From positions 9,538,001 through 9,602,000 of the forward strand of contig CM060841.1 in assembly GCA_030762175.1 (NCBI GenBank): DNA of 64,000 bases, given 5' to 3'. This DNA is from Metallyticus violacea. Lineage: Eukaryota > Arthropoda > Insecta > Mantodea > Metallyticidae. Below, in pieces: positions 35,278-48,085 of this stretch. Under the pieces are notes generated by a model, which was not told the origin of the DNA, did no database searches, and saw nothing but the letters and a program-made list of their open reading frames with translations. Each line of letters opens with the position of its first letter. Within the stretch, counting starts at the first letter, position 1. The translations under genes and the position numbers were made by a program.

Positions 35278-36386
35278 ACAAACTGGGACAATCATTTACA
35301 AAATGTATCCAGGCTACCTGGACATTTGACTATGACAATAGGGAAATTGTTGCCTTTTGTCATCTTTTTAGCTTTTTCTGCTAATAATGGCTAGAGCGAT
35401 AGGTGTCTCTACTATAACAAAGCTAAGAGCATGCAGGTGGCCGAACAATAGATTCTTTTTTTAGTTGTTGAAAATGTTTAAAAATTCTTTGAAGGTAGAA
35501 GGGGCAACAGTGTCGGCGATGAAATCGTTACATCGTACGATGAGGAATTCTCCAATAAAGAATCAGAAAGGTAATAAATTTCAAATAAGAGGCGTTTGGG
35601 AGCCCAAGAACTAACCAATAACACTTAAATATTTCAAAGGCTCGGGGAAGCAGTGGGCGCCATACCGTGAACCCCCGTGACTTTTGGAACCACGTGGCGA
35701 CGTTTGGATTTCATATATAAGGAGAAACAAATCTAGTTAAAGCACGTTTTTCTACCAGAGAGTCGTTGCTAGATGGCAGCTGCAGTTAAGTTAAGGCAGT
35801 ACGACGCTTCTCAGTACTGCATTCGGTTCATTCACATATATGTTCTCCGTTCGGCTCATTCATATATATGTTCTTCAGTCATACATTCGCTCAGTCAAAC
35901 ATACGTTTCGCTCGTTTTCTGATGATTAACGTCACTTTACCATGGACAGTAGACGAGAGGCATACAGATGCAGCAAAGGTAGCACACGCGTCATCAAAGT
36001 CATAGAGGTAACGAACCAGGTAGTCGATAACTAGTGTAGTGTGATTAAACATTTCAATGCGTTTAAATGAAGCAGGGTCGTTTAATTTAAACCCCCCTCT
36101 CCATCTTTCTCCTACCGTGACCAATGAAACACGAAAGGCGACTTCTGGCCCCTGAATGACGCAAGGTACAAGTGGGACCCTCGGTCCAAAGACAACATAA
36201 ACATCTGCATATAAAAACCGCTTCAAGTCGGACATATTCAGAGTGGGGTGACACACCCCATCAAAAAACAGCTTCATTGTTAATTAGTATCAAAATGTTT
36301 TTCCATACAGGTTTATTTTTTTAATATATCGCTTCGATTTTGGATGTTTAGTATAGTTTAATATCGAACAATTTGTAACAAGTGTT
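35275..36386. other. Unrecognised; promoter- or LTR-like stretch at 35640-35900
   Basis: A TATATAAGG box (about 35715) is followed by TCGTTGC...CAGTTAAGTTAAGGCAGT and a 28-bp imperfect tandem pair (35823-35850, 35851-35878). This layout is seen in insect LTR and promoter regions. Minus-strand frame 35891-36277 (128 codons, MKLFFDGVCHPTLNMSD start) has ordinary composition but no recognised family. Confidence 0.25.
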
Positions 36387-36397
36387 ACAGATCCTAG

Positions 36398-36700
36398 TTT
36401 TTTCTTTTTGATTGATTTATTTATGGACGCTCTTTAACAGCTCAGGTCATCAGTGTCCCATTCAACTCAGGGCGTGAAACGGCCGACAAATTTTGCTCAG
36501 AGGCCTCTCTTTCAGGCTTGAGGTTCTTTTTCGTGCCGTAAATGTACGACACGGGACCCACGGCCTTACTTCCCTTCCTAAGGAAGCCATACTTAGGATT
36601 TTTACGCCCGAAAAAATCCATCGATCCTGGCCGAGTTCGAACCCGCGTTTTGGGCAAGTAGGAGGCAAGTATGGTAACCACTACACCACCAGGACCGACA
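36398..36700 (-). mobile_element. SINE family A, full length, young
   Basis: Perfect 11-bp target-site duplication ACAGATCCTAG at 36387-36397 and 36701-36711. The head and core are nearly intact, and it carries the CTGAGCTGTT variant of the 3' stem-loop. Confidence 0.93.
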
Positions 36701-36711
36701 CAGATCCTAGT

Positions 36712-38481
36712 GTCTTGATACTTACGTTATTGTCCAAATAAATAGTTTCGCCAACATTACGGACAATCTACAGATGTCGCGATAATAACAATTGCGTCAA
36801 AGGAACAACAAATAAAACAAGATTAAAATATTTAATAAAAGTTCTTGTTTGACTCTGCGGTAACATTGAAAAGTATTTGACTTCTAGTTCATTATTTGTT
36901 CAGGAAGATAAGCGCATTAACCTATCTAAAGTACAAATGTTAACTCCGATCGCAAGGACAGAATTGCAGAATTTACTTCCAGCTTGCAAAAGCGCACTCT
37001 TGATTTCGATATACATATTTCGCTTTATCCTTTCACGGCTGGCGTATTGACCAACGTTATTTCTGGTTCATGTTTAAGTTGTAACAGGGTCTTCCATAAG
37101 CCCCGAATGTATGTTCAACACGGGCTGTAGAGTAAACTGCCGTACAGCACAAATATTGTACATGCAATAGCTTGTAACGAGAACTGAACCCCAAACCACA
37201 CTTTTCGTGTTTCCTGACTCCGTTACACATTACATGACCTACTAATATTACCATGGTTTTAAGGCACGTTATCTACCGATCAAGGATCTATCAGTTTGCA
37301 ATGTCACTGACAAGCTCATATGAACAGATTCCTTTGAGCGTCCAAATGGTCGCTGTTGTGTTTTTACCTGTACCTTCTACAAGTTAAACAAGACCGCCAC
37401 GTGTGCCCACATTTCCAAGGGATAATTACAACCCTGCGGAATGAATTGCCGCGGGCTGTCAAAGAATGCAGCAAAAAGTTAAAATAAAGGGTAGCTCACA
37501 AGTACCTCGACAAATACTACATCAATCTCATGCATATGTTGTTTAAAAGCCGGACAATTTTTTTAATTAAAAGTAATGAGGAGAGGAGTTTTTAGACTCC
37601 CAAATTCTTTTATTTTGAGGAAAAATAATGTAATCAATCAGAACGAGGTAGAAGTCAAAACTTCTATGGTCATATAAATTAAACATTTCTTCTCCATTTC
37701 CGATAGCGAAACCTGAAGGCATGCCGATTGAAGATCTCACTTTTAATAAGTTTAGTATTTCTGTAAATTTGGTATGTGGGTAGCGGAAGAATCGGAAGTT
37801 CAACATAATTCTGCTGATCGCTAAGCGGATGATTGCGTCACAGTAAAATCCTTTAAGTAATCTACGGAAGTGGTAAACTAACTGAATATAGATAAGTTCG
37901 CACTTTCTGATGCCACTAGGCAATGTAAAAACATAAAATATCCAATCAAATAAAACTAACTGTTTATATAATAATTTTGACCATTTAGCAATTGAATGCA
38001 ACCCTCGGCCATACATGTGACAATATGTTGTACCATCCTATAAACGGAGAATGAAAAGTGATTTTGGAATTTTCAAAATATCTAAGTAACAGGTAACAAT
38101 GGGGTGGATATGCCTGAATGGGCAGTATTATAGGAATAGACGGTTCTGATTGTCACAACTTATGAATAAGAAATATACGCTAAACATACGAATGACATAC
38201 GTCATTCTGAACTTGCAAGGTCGATGAAGTGAACAAAAAGAAATGCTCTTCAGATACAAGTAAAATTGCTTATCAACATAGTTCTGTGTTTCATTTCAGG
38301 GTCTTAAAAAAGAAAATTCTACTTTTTAACCAAACCTTATAACATGAGCTAGAATTAATAATAATTTATGCATTTAATAATATTAAATTACAGCTGTTTT
38401 AGTGTTAAACTATATGCATTTCAAATCACCATCATTCATAAGTTGCTTGGCGAAAGGGAAAGCAGATTTTGTGTGTGTGTG
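36712..38481. other. Intronic, nothing firmly recognised
   Basis: Minus-strand frame 37567-38016 (149 codons) is among the longest in the window outside transposons. It reads with hydrophobic and aromatic-rich stretches (FDWIFYVF, FDFYLVLIDYIIF). No family is recognised and coding status is doubtful. Confidence 0.25.
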
Positions 38482-38730
38482 AGGCATCACAGTTGGTGAC
38501 ACTGGTGATACATGAACTGAAGTGATAAATTGGGAAAGAATTTTTTTTTCAAGGAAGGGAGCGTTCCAGGGCTAAGTTTAGGATTCCTCCCCGGCATTTG
38601 CCATTTATGACTGAGGAAAACCTGAAAAAAAAAAAAAATCCACCAAGGAGGACGGTTGTGATAGGATCCTAACCCCAGACCTCCCGCTCGCGAGTCAGTA
38701 CCTTAAAGACCTTTGCTATCCGTGGCAGTG
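38482..38730 (-). mobile_element. SINE family B, diverged
   Basis: Leftward copy. Its 3' end is damaged near a short GT run (38471-38481), but the core CCCCGGCATTTGCCATTTATGA and the head (CCTTTGCTATCCGTGGC in + orientation) are clear. Confidence 0.8.
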
Positions 38731-38810
38731 GGAGAAGGCAGAAACAGATAATAACGCATCATTATGTTACTTCCTACAAACAAAAAAGATTTTCAAAAAA
38801 TCCACTGACA

Positions 38811-38900
38811 AGCAAGGAAGAAAGAGAGAGGGGGAGAGGTGTGGGAGGGAAAAAGATGGAGAGGGAGGGAAGGAAAGCAAGAGGAAAGGAAGGTAGGGAT
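38811..38900. repeat. Purine-only low-complexity tract
   Basis: Mixed GAA, GGA and GA words with few pyrimidines over about 90 bases. Confidence 0.85.
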
Positions 38901-40429
38901 CTCAATTTGGATCATTAAGTTTACCTTATGAATCATAAATCTCAGAGTTAAGTTTTCATTTTCATATTATTCAATGTGAAACAAAGGATTCTCAAACACG
39001 CCCACATCTCTGAATTAGTTGCAAGTGAAGATCGCGTTTCTTTGCAGCACGTAGCCAACTGAGGGACAGGAGCCTTTGGACCGCATGAGTCGCTGAACTG
39101 TAAACGCATTAAACTTTGATCATTAGTTCTGCATAGAATTGTAATATTTCAATAAAAACTTAAAAGGTGTGGAGTTGTTAGTGGAGAAAATGCAGTTAAA
39201 ATGCTTATTTGTTTGTTTAAGGAAACTTTGTTTAGAAGAGTACCATGATTTCCATGCCTTTAGATAATCGTAACAAGGTAGATTCAATGTAAGTACAGGG
39301 GGTTTCAAAAGTAACGCAAAATGTTTAAGGTGACAAAGTTGTTTGAGAAAATGTGCTTACATTTTCCTATTTTCAAACGTTTTTATTAACTCGCTTTCTT
39401 GTCTGTTCGGGTGGAATTTTGTAATTAATTTTTCATGCACTTCTAAATGAGATATGGACTTGAAAATTTCTGACACAGGTCAGAAATGGAAGACATTACA
39501 GTATAATATGGTAATTATCATGGTTCAATAGTTCAACGGTTCAAAAATATGATCCCGCAGTTTTGAAAATAAAGCAACGCAATATCAAACACGAGGGCTT
39601 TAAAAAAATATATAAAATGAATAGTAAGAACACATTTCTGTAGTTTCGTTAATAAGGCATAAAAATATAAAATTTAAAATAATCGTTATTTAAAAATAAG
39701 AACAGTGGTTATGATGTCCGTATTATATTTATCAATACAATAAATAAAGTATGGTGTAACTTGATTTATATTTAATTTCAACATTTTATTTCAATCTAAA
39801 ATGATTAGAATGTTTGTTATATTTTGATAACAATATAGTCGTCAAATAAACAGCGCGATGTCGAACGCGCAAATTCCAAGAAACGAATGGCTCAAGGGCG
39901 ATCAACTGAGACGACGGAAAAACGTTCTTCTCGACTCGCTAATGACACACAACGACATGCTAAATATTTTAATAAAAATACAGTCGCTATTACTACTTTT
40001 TCAAATAAAATCCTCACAATTAAATCGTAACAAATAACATTTAATAAATCAGATTTCTATTACATAACTTAAATTGCGCTAGTGTTAATGTGTAACATAT
40101 TTGTTAATAATGTATTAATGATTTTACTCTGTAAATAAGCAGGGAATGAGTATTATATTTAACATAATATAATGAGCTACATATATTATGAAAGATTTTG
40201 ACTTCTATATTGAGGATCTGGTACAAATGTATTTAATACTGAAATAAGCTTGTTCAAAATTAACTTTTTGTTTCTGTATTTTGTTTTTAATTAAAAAACA
40301 ATAATTAATCAAATCTTTCGATATATCAATGGAGTAGATAAAACAATTTTCTATTTTAGATGTGATGAAGAGAAAACTTCCAGATTTCAAAGAATTAGCA
40401 TTTTGTGGAATGATTAACAGTTTCTATTA
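38901..40429. other. Intronic, nothing recognised
   Basis: A possible terminal motif (TACAGGGGGTTTCAAAAGTAACG, 39295-39317) has no partner found. Otherwise AT-rich unique sequence. Confidence 0.35.
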
Positions 40430-41682
40430 CGAGGGTACGTTCATAAGTTTCCGGCCTCTCCGAAGAGGATTATACCCTTCACAAAACCCTTATCTGGAGT
40501 CATGCCTTATCTGTTAAGTAAATGATTGCCGCTGTAATTTCCCCTCTGCTGTGTTCAGTTGTTCAGATATAGTTTCATAAAGAAGGCTATGTGTACAGGA
40601 TTGTGACAGGTTCAAAATGGAGTTTCGAGCTGTTATTAAGTTCTTCATAAAAGAAGGACTTACTCCAAATTTAAACAGCGATTGGACGGGGTATATGGGG
40701 AAGTATCCCCCTAATATTCTACCGTAAAAGAATGTGCTAAACTTTTTCGAACGAGTCGAGAAAGTATTGAAGACGAAGAGCGTGCGGGTTGGCCCTTGGA
40801 AGTGCTCATTCTTGAAAACATTGCTCTTGTGGAAGGAGAAATTATGGAAGACCGGCTGTTCAAAGTTACAGAAATAGCAGCAAGGTTAGGTCTTTCTAAA
40901 ACAACAGTCCTTCGAATAATTCATGAACATTTAAACATGAACAAGGTTAGTGCAAGATGGGTGCCTAGACTTCTTTCCTATGTCCAAAAGCAGCAACGAG
41001 TCATCTATTGTCAGGCATTTTTGGAGCTCTACCGTGGCTACGACAGAGAAATTCTGCAAACCATTGTTACAGGAGATGAAATTATGGTTCTCTACTACGA
41101 TCCCTTGTTCAAAAGAGAATCAACAGAATGGTGTAACCTGACGAAGCACCGCCTCTAAAGGCCAAGGTCATTCAGTCAATCAAGAAGATCATGGCCACAA
41201 TCTTTTGGGAATGTGAAGGAATACTCTTCATTGACTTCAAGGAAAGGAACACTACAGTAAATTGGGAGTACTATGCTAGCTTACTGCACAGACTACGAGC
41301 TTCCATAAAAGAGAAAAGGCGAGAAAATCTGGCCTTCTTGACGACAACGCGGCACAAAGTTCTTGTTTGAAAGGAAGCTGTGAAGAAGTGTGACTTCAAG
41401 TAGATCGACCATCCACCCTACAGCCCAAATTTAGCTTCCAGTGAGTATTTCCTCTTCTCAAAACTCAAGAAGGATCTTCGAGGAAGGAAATTTAAGTGTG
41501 ACGAAGAAGTGATGGATGCTGTTTATACTCATTTTCTGAATATTTTGGGAGTTGAAATGTTAATTCAAAGATGTGAGAAGTGTATTGCAATAAAGGGTAA
41601 CTATATTGAAAAGTGAAATATAGTTTTTGTCTTTATCATACTTAGAGCATTGTTAGGCCCGAAACATATAGACATAACCTCG
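40430..41682 (+). mobile_element. Mariner transposon M1, copy 5
   Basis: TA at 40428-40429 and 41683-41684. The left terminus CGAGGGTACGTTCATAAGTTTCC is good, the right end decayed (GGCCCGAAACATATAGAC). Frame 40796-41158 carries EIAARLGLSKTTVLRIIHEH, ARWVPRLLS and the first catalytic region as TGDEIMVLYYDP. Later parts (IFWECEGILFIDFKE, HHPPYSPNLASSEYF-like) are in other frames, and the third catalytic residue position reads E rather than D. Inactive. Confidence 0.88.
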
Positions 41683-41684
41683 TA

Positions 41685-42704
41685 TTTCAATCGTATGTAG
41701 AAACGCTTCACCTGAACAGTCTATCTCCAAAGTACATACAAACGTCAACATTAGCCACGTAACGATTTTAGGTCAATAGTTTGGTCGTTAGATATGAATG
41801 TCTTTCAATATATCTTGTTAATGGTGCTATCATAACATTGTTACAGCTAGTTCTTCAAAAAATGCACTTCTGTGAGAAATACAGTTTTAGAAAGCTCTTA
41901 AATTTAACTCGTTTAGTATCCAAAAGGGGTATTCGCACAAACTCAAGCTTCAAATAGTCTCTGTGAAAATCTATTGCCCTTCACGAACAAGTTTGTTGTA
42001 ACAAATATTAAGCGGATTTCTTACTTGCCCATATCATGCTTGCTGCGAATCATGTGTTTTTGCACTGTGAATCTCTTTCGGTCTATGCCTTTGTTTCGCA
42101 CATCTTACAAAATACTACTTTGCCATTCATAGAAAAAAACACCTTACTTAATTTAGATACAACCTGTCTGCAACTGCAATTGCACGAAACATTCGTTTCT
42201 GAAGATCCTTCATTTACTAAAAGTGTGCTAGCGAAAATAAATAATGCCGTGACACCAAGTAAAAAGTAGTTGCTTCGCTTCTAAAGACCCAGATTCTGGT
42301 TTTTATTGTTATCGACTTCAAAACGATGAATAGCAAGCATTACAATTGACTAATTTAAGAGTGAAACATAATTTAATAACCATATAATAAATTATTAATG
42401 TAATTGAAAAATTGACCAGTAAAGGACGTAAAACTTGAAAATTGACCTAAAGTTAAAAAATAAAAATTATGACGAAAAAATGCAATATAAAATTACATTG
42501 TATAACCATAAATTCCTATTCAGGATTTTAATATTCAAGAGGAATATGATATAATAATTCAGGTATTTTGAATGTTACAAATAGTAATTCCATTGTAAAT
42601 GATTGTTATATAACAAAAATTTAAAACCTTTGCTGGAGTTGAATTAGATCTCTTTTGATTTTTATAATATGAGGGATCTTTTGAAGTTCAACAAGTTTGC
42701 AGTG
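41685..42704. other. Intronic, nothing recognised
   Basis: A 77-codon plus-strand frame (42036-42269) has no recognised motif. Confidence 0.35.
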
Positions 42705-44255
42705 TTAACCCATCGAGTCATATGACGAGTTGTACTCGCATAACATAGTAAAGGCATATAAATCGCATGACAAGCACAGCTGGCAAGAGTGCGTTGGTCA
42801 TTAAAACTACATGTGTTTGCATCTCTAAGTCACTAGTTGCATTCAAAGGAAATGAGAATGGAACTAAATGCACATAGTTCTTGGAAGTCTGTCTACATGG
42901 TTTGCCTCGTCATCAGTAATATGTTGTATAAAGTTACTCTTTCAATGCAAAGCACAACTAACCTCAGTAGTCAAAATGGCAGATTTTGAAATACAAAACG
43001 AAGATACAATTAGTTATTCTGTCCATGAATATAACTCTGAATGTAATTCAGAAATTGATAATGATAATGGAGATATTACACTCCAGGTCCTTCAAATTGT
43101 GCTGGCATTGCGGCGCAGAAGAAACAAAGTGATTAGAACTGAACAAAAAATGATGATAATCCCATTATGTACCCACACAGTGATTGCAGTGGAGTGGATT
43201 CTGTAAAGAACTACTAAATATATAAAAATATTAAAGCAATGTTATGTGACAAAGCAAATGCACAATTAACAGAGAGAGAGAGAAAACTGAAACATGCTTT
43301 GGTACACCAGTGAGATTACAGCATTCTGATGTTTCAAGTGCGAAAGTGACAAATTCCACTATACTGGAGTATGACGAGGTGCATTGAGACACCGATATTT
43401 GGAGAAACAACGAGAGACAGAGTCGCATTTTCTGCAGTTCTCCAAAGACAGAAATGAAGACCGAAATGTTAAGGTAAAAAAAGATTAGGCCTATCTTCCA
43501 GCATTTTTCTGCAAAGCTGTCAGGGATGAAAGTCTAAAGAAATTCAGCGGTCGCCTCTCATACGTGCAAAGCAATAGATCCAATCGTGCAAGATTTAGAA
43601 TAAATATTTACAAAATTTGAGAATAGTGCTTGCACTTAAAATGTATGTAGGATGTGACAGATCCAACAAGTGTGAATGTTGTAATACAGGTGTGTGACCC
43701 ATTGCCAAACATTGTATCTGGATAACTGGTATTCGTCTCCAGATCTCTTTAGAGGATCGATGGATACAGAAACGAATGTACCGTGAGAACAAACAGGAAG
43801 GAAATGCCACCTGATATCTGTCATAGTAAACTGAAACGTGGCGATTATGAAGCATGGTCTGCAAAGAATGTGCTGTGTGTGAGGTGGAAGGATAACAAGA
43901 ATGTTTTTTTCCCATCGACGAAACAAGAAACTGCTGACAGTACAGCAACAGGCAAGCGGAGAAGAAGGAAAGGTCAAACATCCAGGGAGGAGGTAAAGAA
44001 ACCGAAGTATGCCCTTGAGTGCCAGAAGGGAATGGGAGGTGCGGATTTGCAAGATCAAGTGACAGCTGTTTCGTATAATGTGACAAATGTTAAAGGTTAC
44101 AAGCAAATACTTTTCTATCTGCTAGACATGTGCATGTACAGCTGTTTCATTTTGTTTCTCAAGATGACTTGTAAGAACAAGACTAATTACACGGACTTTG
44201 CAACCTTTCATAAGCCGCTTCAAAGCGTAACCACTACCAGGGTACAATGTTAAGA
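42705..44255 (+). mobile_element. PiggyBac-like transposon remnant
   Basis: Starts at a TTAA (42705-42708), the piggyBac target, followed by CCCATCGAGTCATATGACG as candidate terminus. An acidic N-terminal frame (42868-43206: MADFEIQNED, HEYNSECNSEIDND) suits a piggyBac transposase. The C-terminal frame 43783-44253 has RWKDNKNVFFPST and GMGGADLQDQ, matching the second and third catalytic aspartate regions of the DDE domain, then a YLLDMCMYSCFIL stretch. The region with the first catalytic aspartate is deleted or frame-lost. A TTAA-like GTTAAG near 44250 may be the right end but does not mirror the left. Confidence 0.75.
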
Positions 44256-44300
44256 GGTCAACCTTCAGCTGGGAAACTGCAACGTGTTGTATGCTACAGT

Positions 44301-44541
44301 ATCGCGGGTTCAATAATTGTCAGGATCGATTTATTTTATCGGGCGTAAAAATCCTAAGTATGGCTTCCTTCGGAAGGGAAGTAAAGCCGTGGGTCCCGTG
44401 TAGTAGATTTACTGCATGAAAAAGAACCTCAAGCCTCAAACAGGAGGCCTCTGAGCAGAATTTATCGGCCGTTTCATGCCTGAATTGAATGGGACGCTGA
44501 TGACCTGAGATGTTAAAGAGCGTCCGTAAATAAACAAAAAT
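44301..44541 (+). mobile_element. SINE family A, 5'-truncated
   Basis: Begins at ATCGCGGGTTCAA (B-box region) and keeps the complete core, 3' stem-loop (GGACGCT...AGCGTCC) and AAATAAACAAAAA tail. Confidence 0.87.
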
Positions 44542-45506
44542 CTCCTTACCCTTCATTTGGAGAGCTGTTTTGAGATCTAACACTCCAACAATCATATTAG
44601 GCCATCAACACTGTTGAGTCAATACTTCTAGTATCATGCTTGCAAAATTTCAGGAAAAAAATTATATTGGTTGATTTGATATGCGTTTTAAACTTTAAAA
44701 CACACTTGTGCAGCTATATACGGATTTAAATCAGATTTTTCAGGTAGTAATGAGGGTATTAAAATACGGGTTAAGAGATTCCTATAGATCTGGCGAAAAC
44801 GGTTTAAAAATTACTAAATAATACATACTTTAACCATCTGAATGTAACATCCGGTATTTCACTGTATTTCTGATTTTCCCTAACACTTTTAAAACTAATG
44901 CATTTAGCAATCTGTGGAATTTGACCCGGCCAGACCTCGGAGCAAGAGAATCATCGTTACGCAAGAAAACGAGTGGTAAAACTGCTCTCTAGCCCATGTG
45001 TCGCACAAGTACATGAATGCAATAGTGTGACGCATCTACTTGTGTTATTGGATCGTCAACAACGATATAGCCCCATCTTATCCTATACAAAGTTGGATGC
45101 CGTAGCCTATATGGGAAATGTCCGGTGCTTGTGTTATTATCAGGCCAGGTACTCCGCATTGGCTGTTTTCAACAGAGCGTATTCACGCATTGTACTGTTT
45201 GGTATTGTATTTGTACTCACTGATTCACCACATTTGGAGATTAGTTCGGTGACAGCAATTTATAAATATTAAATTACAATAAGCCTAGAAATGGTAAACA
45301 ACTACAATAATGCGCTACTTCAAAATGTATCCATTTTCTGGTATTCTCGATGAAACCATGGACGATGTACAAATGTGATTTACAGTATTAGGGGACAAAG
45401 ATGATTGCCCAAAACCGTAATCAACTATCACAGTTAAGCGAAGCAATTTTGAATCAGAATGATTATTAAAAAACAAAGGAGGAAAAACGCAATCATAATA
45501 AACCAC
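44542..45506. other. Intronic, nothing recognised
   Basis: The frame at 44973-45272 (99 codons) has no recognised motif. Bases 45498-45506 are the SINE target repeat. Confidence 0.35.
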
Positions 45507-45787
45507 TTTTTTTTAATGGCGTGTAACGTCCATTTTTACTACTGAGGCACCACAGGCAGTGGATACTGATGATACATGAGATGAAATGATATATTGGAAA
45601 GGATTTTTTTAAGGAATGAAATGTTCCAGGCCTAAATTTAGGGTACATCCCCGGCATTTGCCATTTATGAGGACTGAAGAAAACCTGGGAAGAACCTCAG
45701 TCAGGGAGGACGATCCTGGTGGGATTCGAACCCTATATGGCCCGCTCACGAGTCCGCGCCTTAACGACCTCGGCCACTCGTGGCGGT
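45507..45787 (-). mobile_element. SINE family B, full length
   Basis: Leftward copy with perfect 9-bp target-site duplication ATAAACCAC at 45498-45506 and 45788-45796. Head GGCCACTCGTGGCGG at the right. Confidence 0.92.
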
Positions 45788-45929
45788 ATAAACCACAGTG
45801 ATCCTGATAAACCAAAGAAACAAAATAATTTAGAAATAATTGTAGTAGTTCAGAACAGTAATAAATATTATATTTATATATTAGTACGTCAATTTCCACG
45901 TCCCCAGCAATGGGAATATTAGTAATATT

Positions 45930-46720
45930 GGGTATATGGACATTGATTATTTAGTTCGATTAAGAGCAGCCTCTTATTGGCTTAAAAACAAAATAACCCC
46001 AAAATATTGGACATTACTGGTGAAAAGTGTAGAAATAGAAAAGGAATCAAATCTTCTTTATTACAAATATGGCAACAAGAATGGGATGAAATAAAAGAAG
46101 GTAGAAGAGTGCATGAAATCTTCCCATCCACAAAGGAAAGATTACAATTTAAGCATATTCATCCCAATAAGGGTTTAGTACATTATGTAAAAGGACATGG
46201 TCCATATATTTGCAAAGATTTAAAGTACAAGCAAATAACACATGTATGGTTTGTAATATGATCGATACACCGGAACATGTCTCATTTGAATGCCCTAAAT
46301 ATCAGTCAAATGTAGCTGTGGAAAGACGACTATTTGCAGGGAAACACACCTGGAATATCATGAGAGATGAAGATGATTTTAGGGTATTGAATGAACTAAC
46401 AAATAAAATATCATGCAAATTGGCAGAAGAGTACATAACAGCAAAAATCAAACAAGTGAAAAACTTCAAAAGTCAGAAATCGTATATTCCCCTAGAAGAT
46501 CCCAGATTATCAGGGAAAGGCAAGAAAGATATTTACAAGTAGAATTAGTTGAAGAAAAAGATGATAAAGAAGATAACACCCAAATTGAATCAGAAGGGAG
46601 CAGAATTGATAGAAGAAGATAATAATGGCAGTTTTCGGGCGGAAAGGAAGCAGTTCAGAGAAGAAGTAGACAGAGATCAAAAGAAGGAAACTGCACTGTG
46701 AACACACCATGGTACAGTAT
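45930..46720 (+). mobile_element. Non-LTR retrotransposon C-terminal fragment, second family
   Basis: Frames 46007-46261 and 46210-46542 overlap with one frameshift. They read TKERLQFKHIHPNKGLVHY then CMVCNMIDTPEHVSFECPKY: a C-X2-C-X7-H-X4-C knuckle of the kind that closes LINE ORF2 proteins. The upstream part (LRAASYWLKNKITPKYWTLL) is also frame-shifted. It is distinct in sequence from the 17455 and 62870 copies. Confidence 0.65.
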
Positions 46721-47144
46721 AGCTGTTGCATCAACTCCACTGGTGTCCAGGTCCTGATGCCTGGAGTTCCGGAGCAGAGCAGCCCGGATATCGAGCGTTA
46801 GCAGAAATGTAGATTAAATTGGATAAAAATTACAAATTATTTAATGTTAAAGATAATTATTGCTACTGGCCACCAGTAGCAATTGTAGGCGTAATTATAA
46901 ATCATAGTTAAAATAGCTGTAGTGCTGGATTCCAAAACCGGTTTAGTTTATTGAAGTTTTAGATTTGTTTAGTTACAATATTAGTGCTGTAGATTTTAAA
47001 ATCTGTAGAAATTAAAAGTATCTAATAGTATTGTAAAAAGTAAGAGGAATAAATAAAATAAATCTGGAGTATTATGTCCTGATGTAGAAGCAAGTTATCA
47101 GGATATAATTATTACATAATAAAAAATAAAATATCATAAAACTC

Positions 47145-47190
<46 letters not shown>

Positions 47191-47233
47191 TAATAATAAT
47201 AATAATAAGAAGAAGAAGAAGAAGAAGAAGAAG
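47145..47233. repeat. (AAT)n then (AAG)n microsatellite
   Basis: Compound trinucleotide tract, probably grown from a retrotransposon tail just upstream. Confidence 0.95.
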
Positions 47234-47593
47234 TCAAAATTACCCAAAAAACCAAGGATACTAATAATAAAGTAGTATTATTATAATAAACAAAACAGGC
47301 ATATTAAACTAATAACCGAAATTTGTCCGACTGTATGTCACAATTCTCCCTTGATCAAATTCAGACACTTGCTGGAATAGCTGCCGAACTTTTGACGAGT
47401 CGTACTCGTTTCGTCTAAGAATATTTGGGTTCGATTTAACGCCTCTCTTATGGGCGTTGCTACTTTAAAAACCATCAGTGTAATTAAGCGAATTGAACAG
47501 AATAACCCTATAGAAAAATGAACATTTTCACTATAACCATAATAATTATAATATCGTTAACACAAATAAGGATCTATTAGATGTTCACTGAAC

Positions 47594-47785
47594 ATGTCGT
47601 CACCAACAGATTTCGTTAAAGCTAGCGTAATTTCTAAAGACGTTAAAGCTATCGCCTTCAACCTTAACCCACCAGAAAAGGAAAGTTTGTGTATTTCCCG
47701 TGTGTTGAACACTGTCCGTAATAAGGAGAGGAGTGTTCAGCGTGCTTCAAGCACCTCCCTAAAAAATGAGTTGTACTATATTTAT
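47594..47785 (+). mobile_element. Transposase N-terminal HTH fragment (tentative)
   Basis: The 64-codon frame reads MSSPTDFVKASVISKDVKAI then NLNPPEKESLCISRVL and SVQRASSTSLKNE. This resembles the N-terminal DNA-binding part of Tc1/IS630-like DDE transposases in insects (pattern IYNV..FLK.E...I..V...T...S..TVQRI). No catalytic part follows. It ends about 50 bp before the beat exon. Confidence 0.35.
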
Positions 47786-47838
47786 TAGAATAGAACCTAC
47801 TTCCAGGATTTGACCCAAGCCAATTCTGAATGTTGCAG

Positions 47839-48085
47839 GTTGTAACGACCCCTCACACGAGCACGGTGTTTCCTGTGGTAGTCACCGAAGTTGATGGTAT
47901 GGAAGTGGCTTTCGCGAGTGTAGAACTGGAGGCGGCCAGTCATATGTTTCGTGAGGGAAAACTGAAACTGCGCTGTTTGGCCACCATTTTCACTTTGTAT
48001 CGTCATAGCAAGGAGGTCATACTTACTACAGAGGACTCTCCGCAGCTAGCTCCCGTCATGGGCGCCACTGCTCCGCACTCTCTCG
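47839..48085 (+). CDS. Beaten-path (Beat) family protein, Ig and stalk exon
   Basis: 247 nt between a GAATGTTGCAG acceptor and a TCTCG|GTAAAA donor. It enters in phase 0, exactly matching the exit phase of 4050-4183, and leaves in phase 1. It encodes 82 residues. A first stretch (VVTTPHTSTVFPV) leads into GKLKLRCLATIF, whose cysteine (residue 46 of the exon) is the likely disulphide partner of the NCTS cysteine in the previous exon. KEVILTTEDSPQLAPVMG follows, a segment seen after the last Ig domain in Beat proteins. No membrane segment lies here. The open frame continues into intron, so the donor was chosen on GT and phase agreement with the next exon. Confidence 0.85.

Noticed and set aside
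39295..39317. Possible transposon terminus TACAGGGGGTTTCAAAAGTAACG
   Set aside because: No inverted partner or transposase fragment was found within several kb.
43595..44106. Two minus-strand frames of 163 and 156 codons
   Set aside because: They are the antisense of the piggyBac transposase C-terminus, which has clear catalytic motifs on the plus strand.
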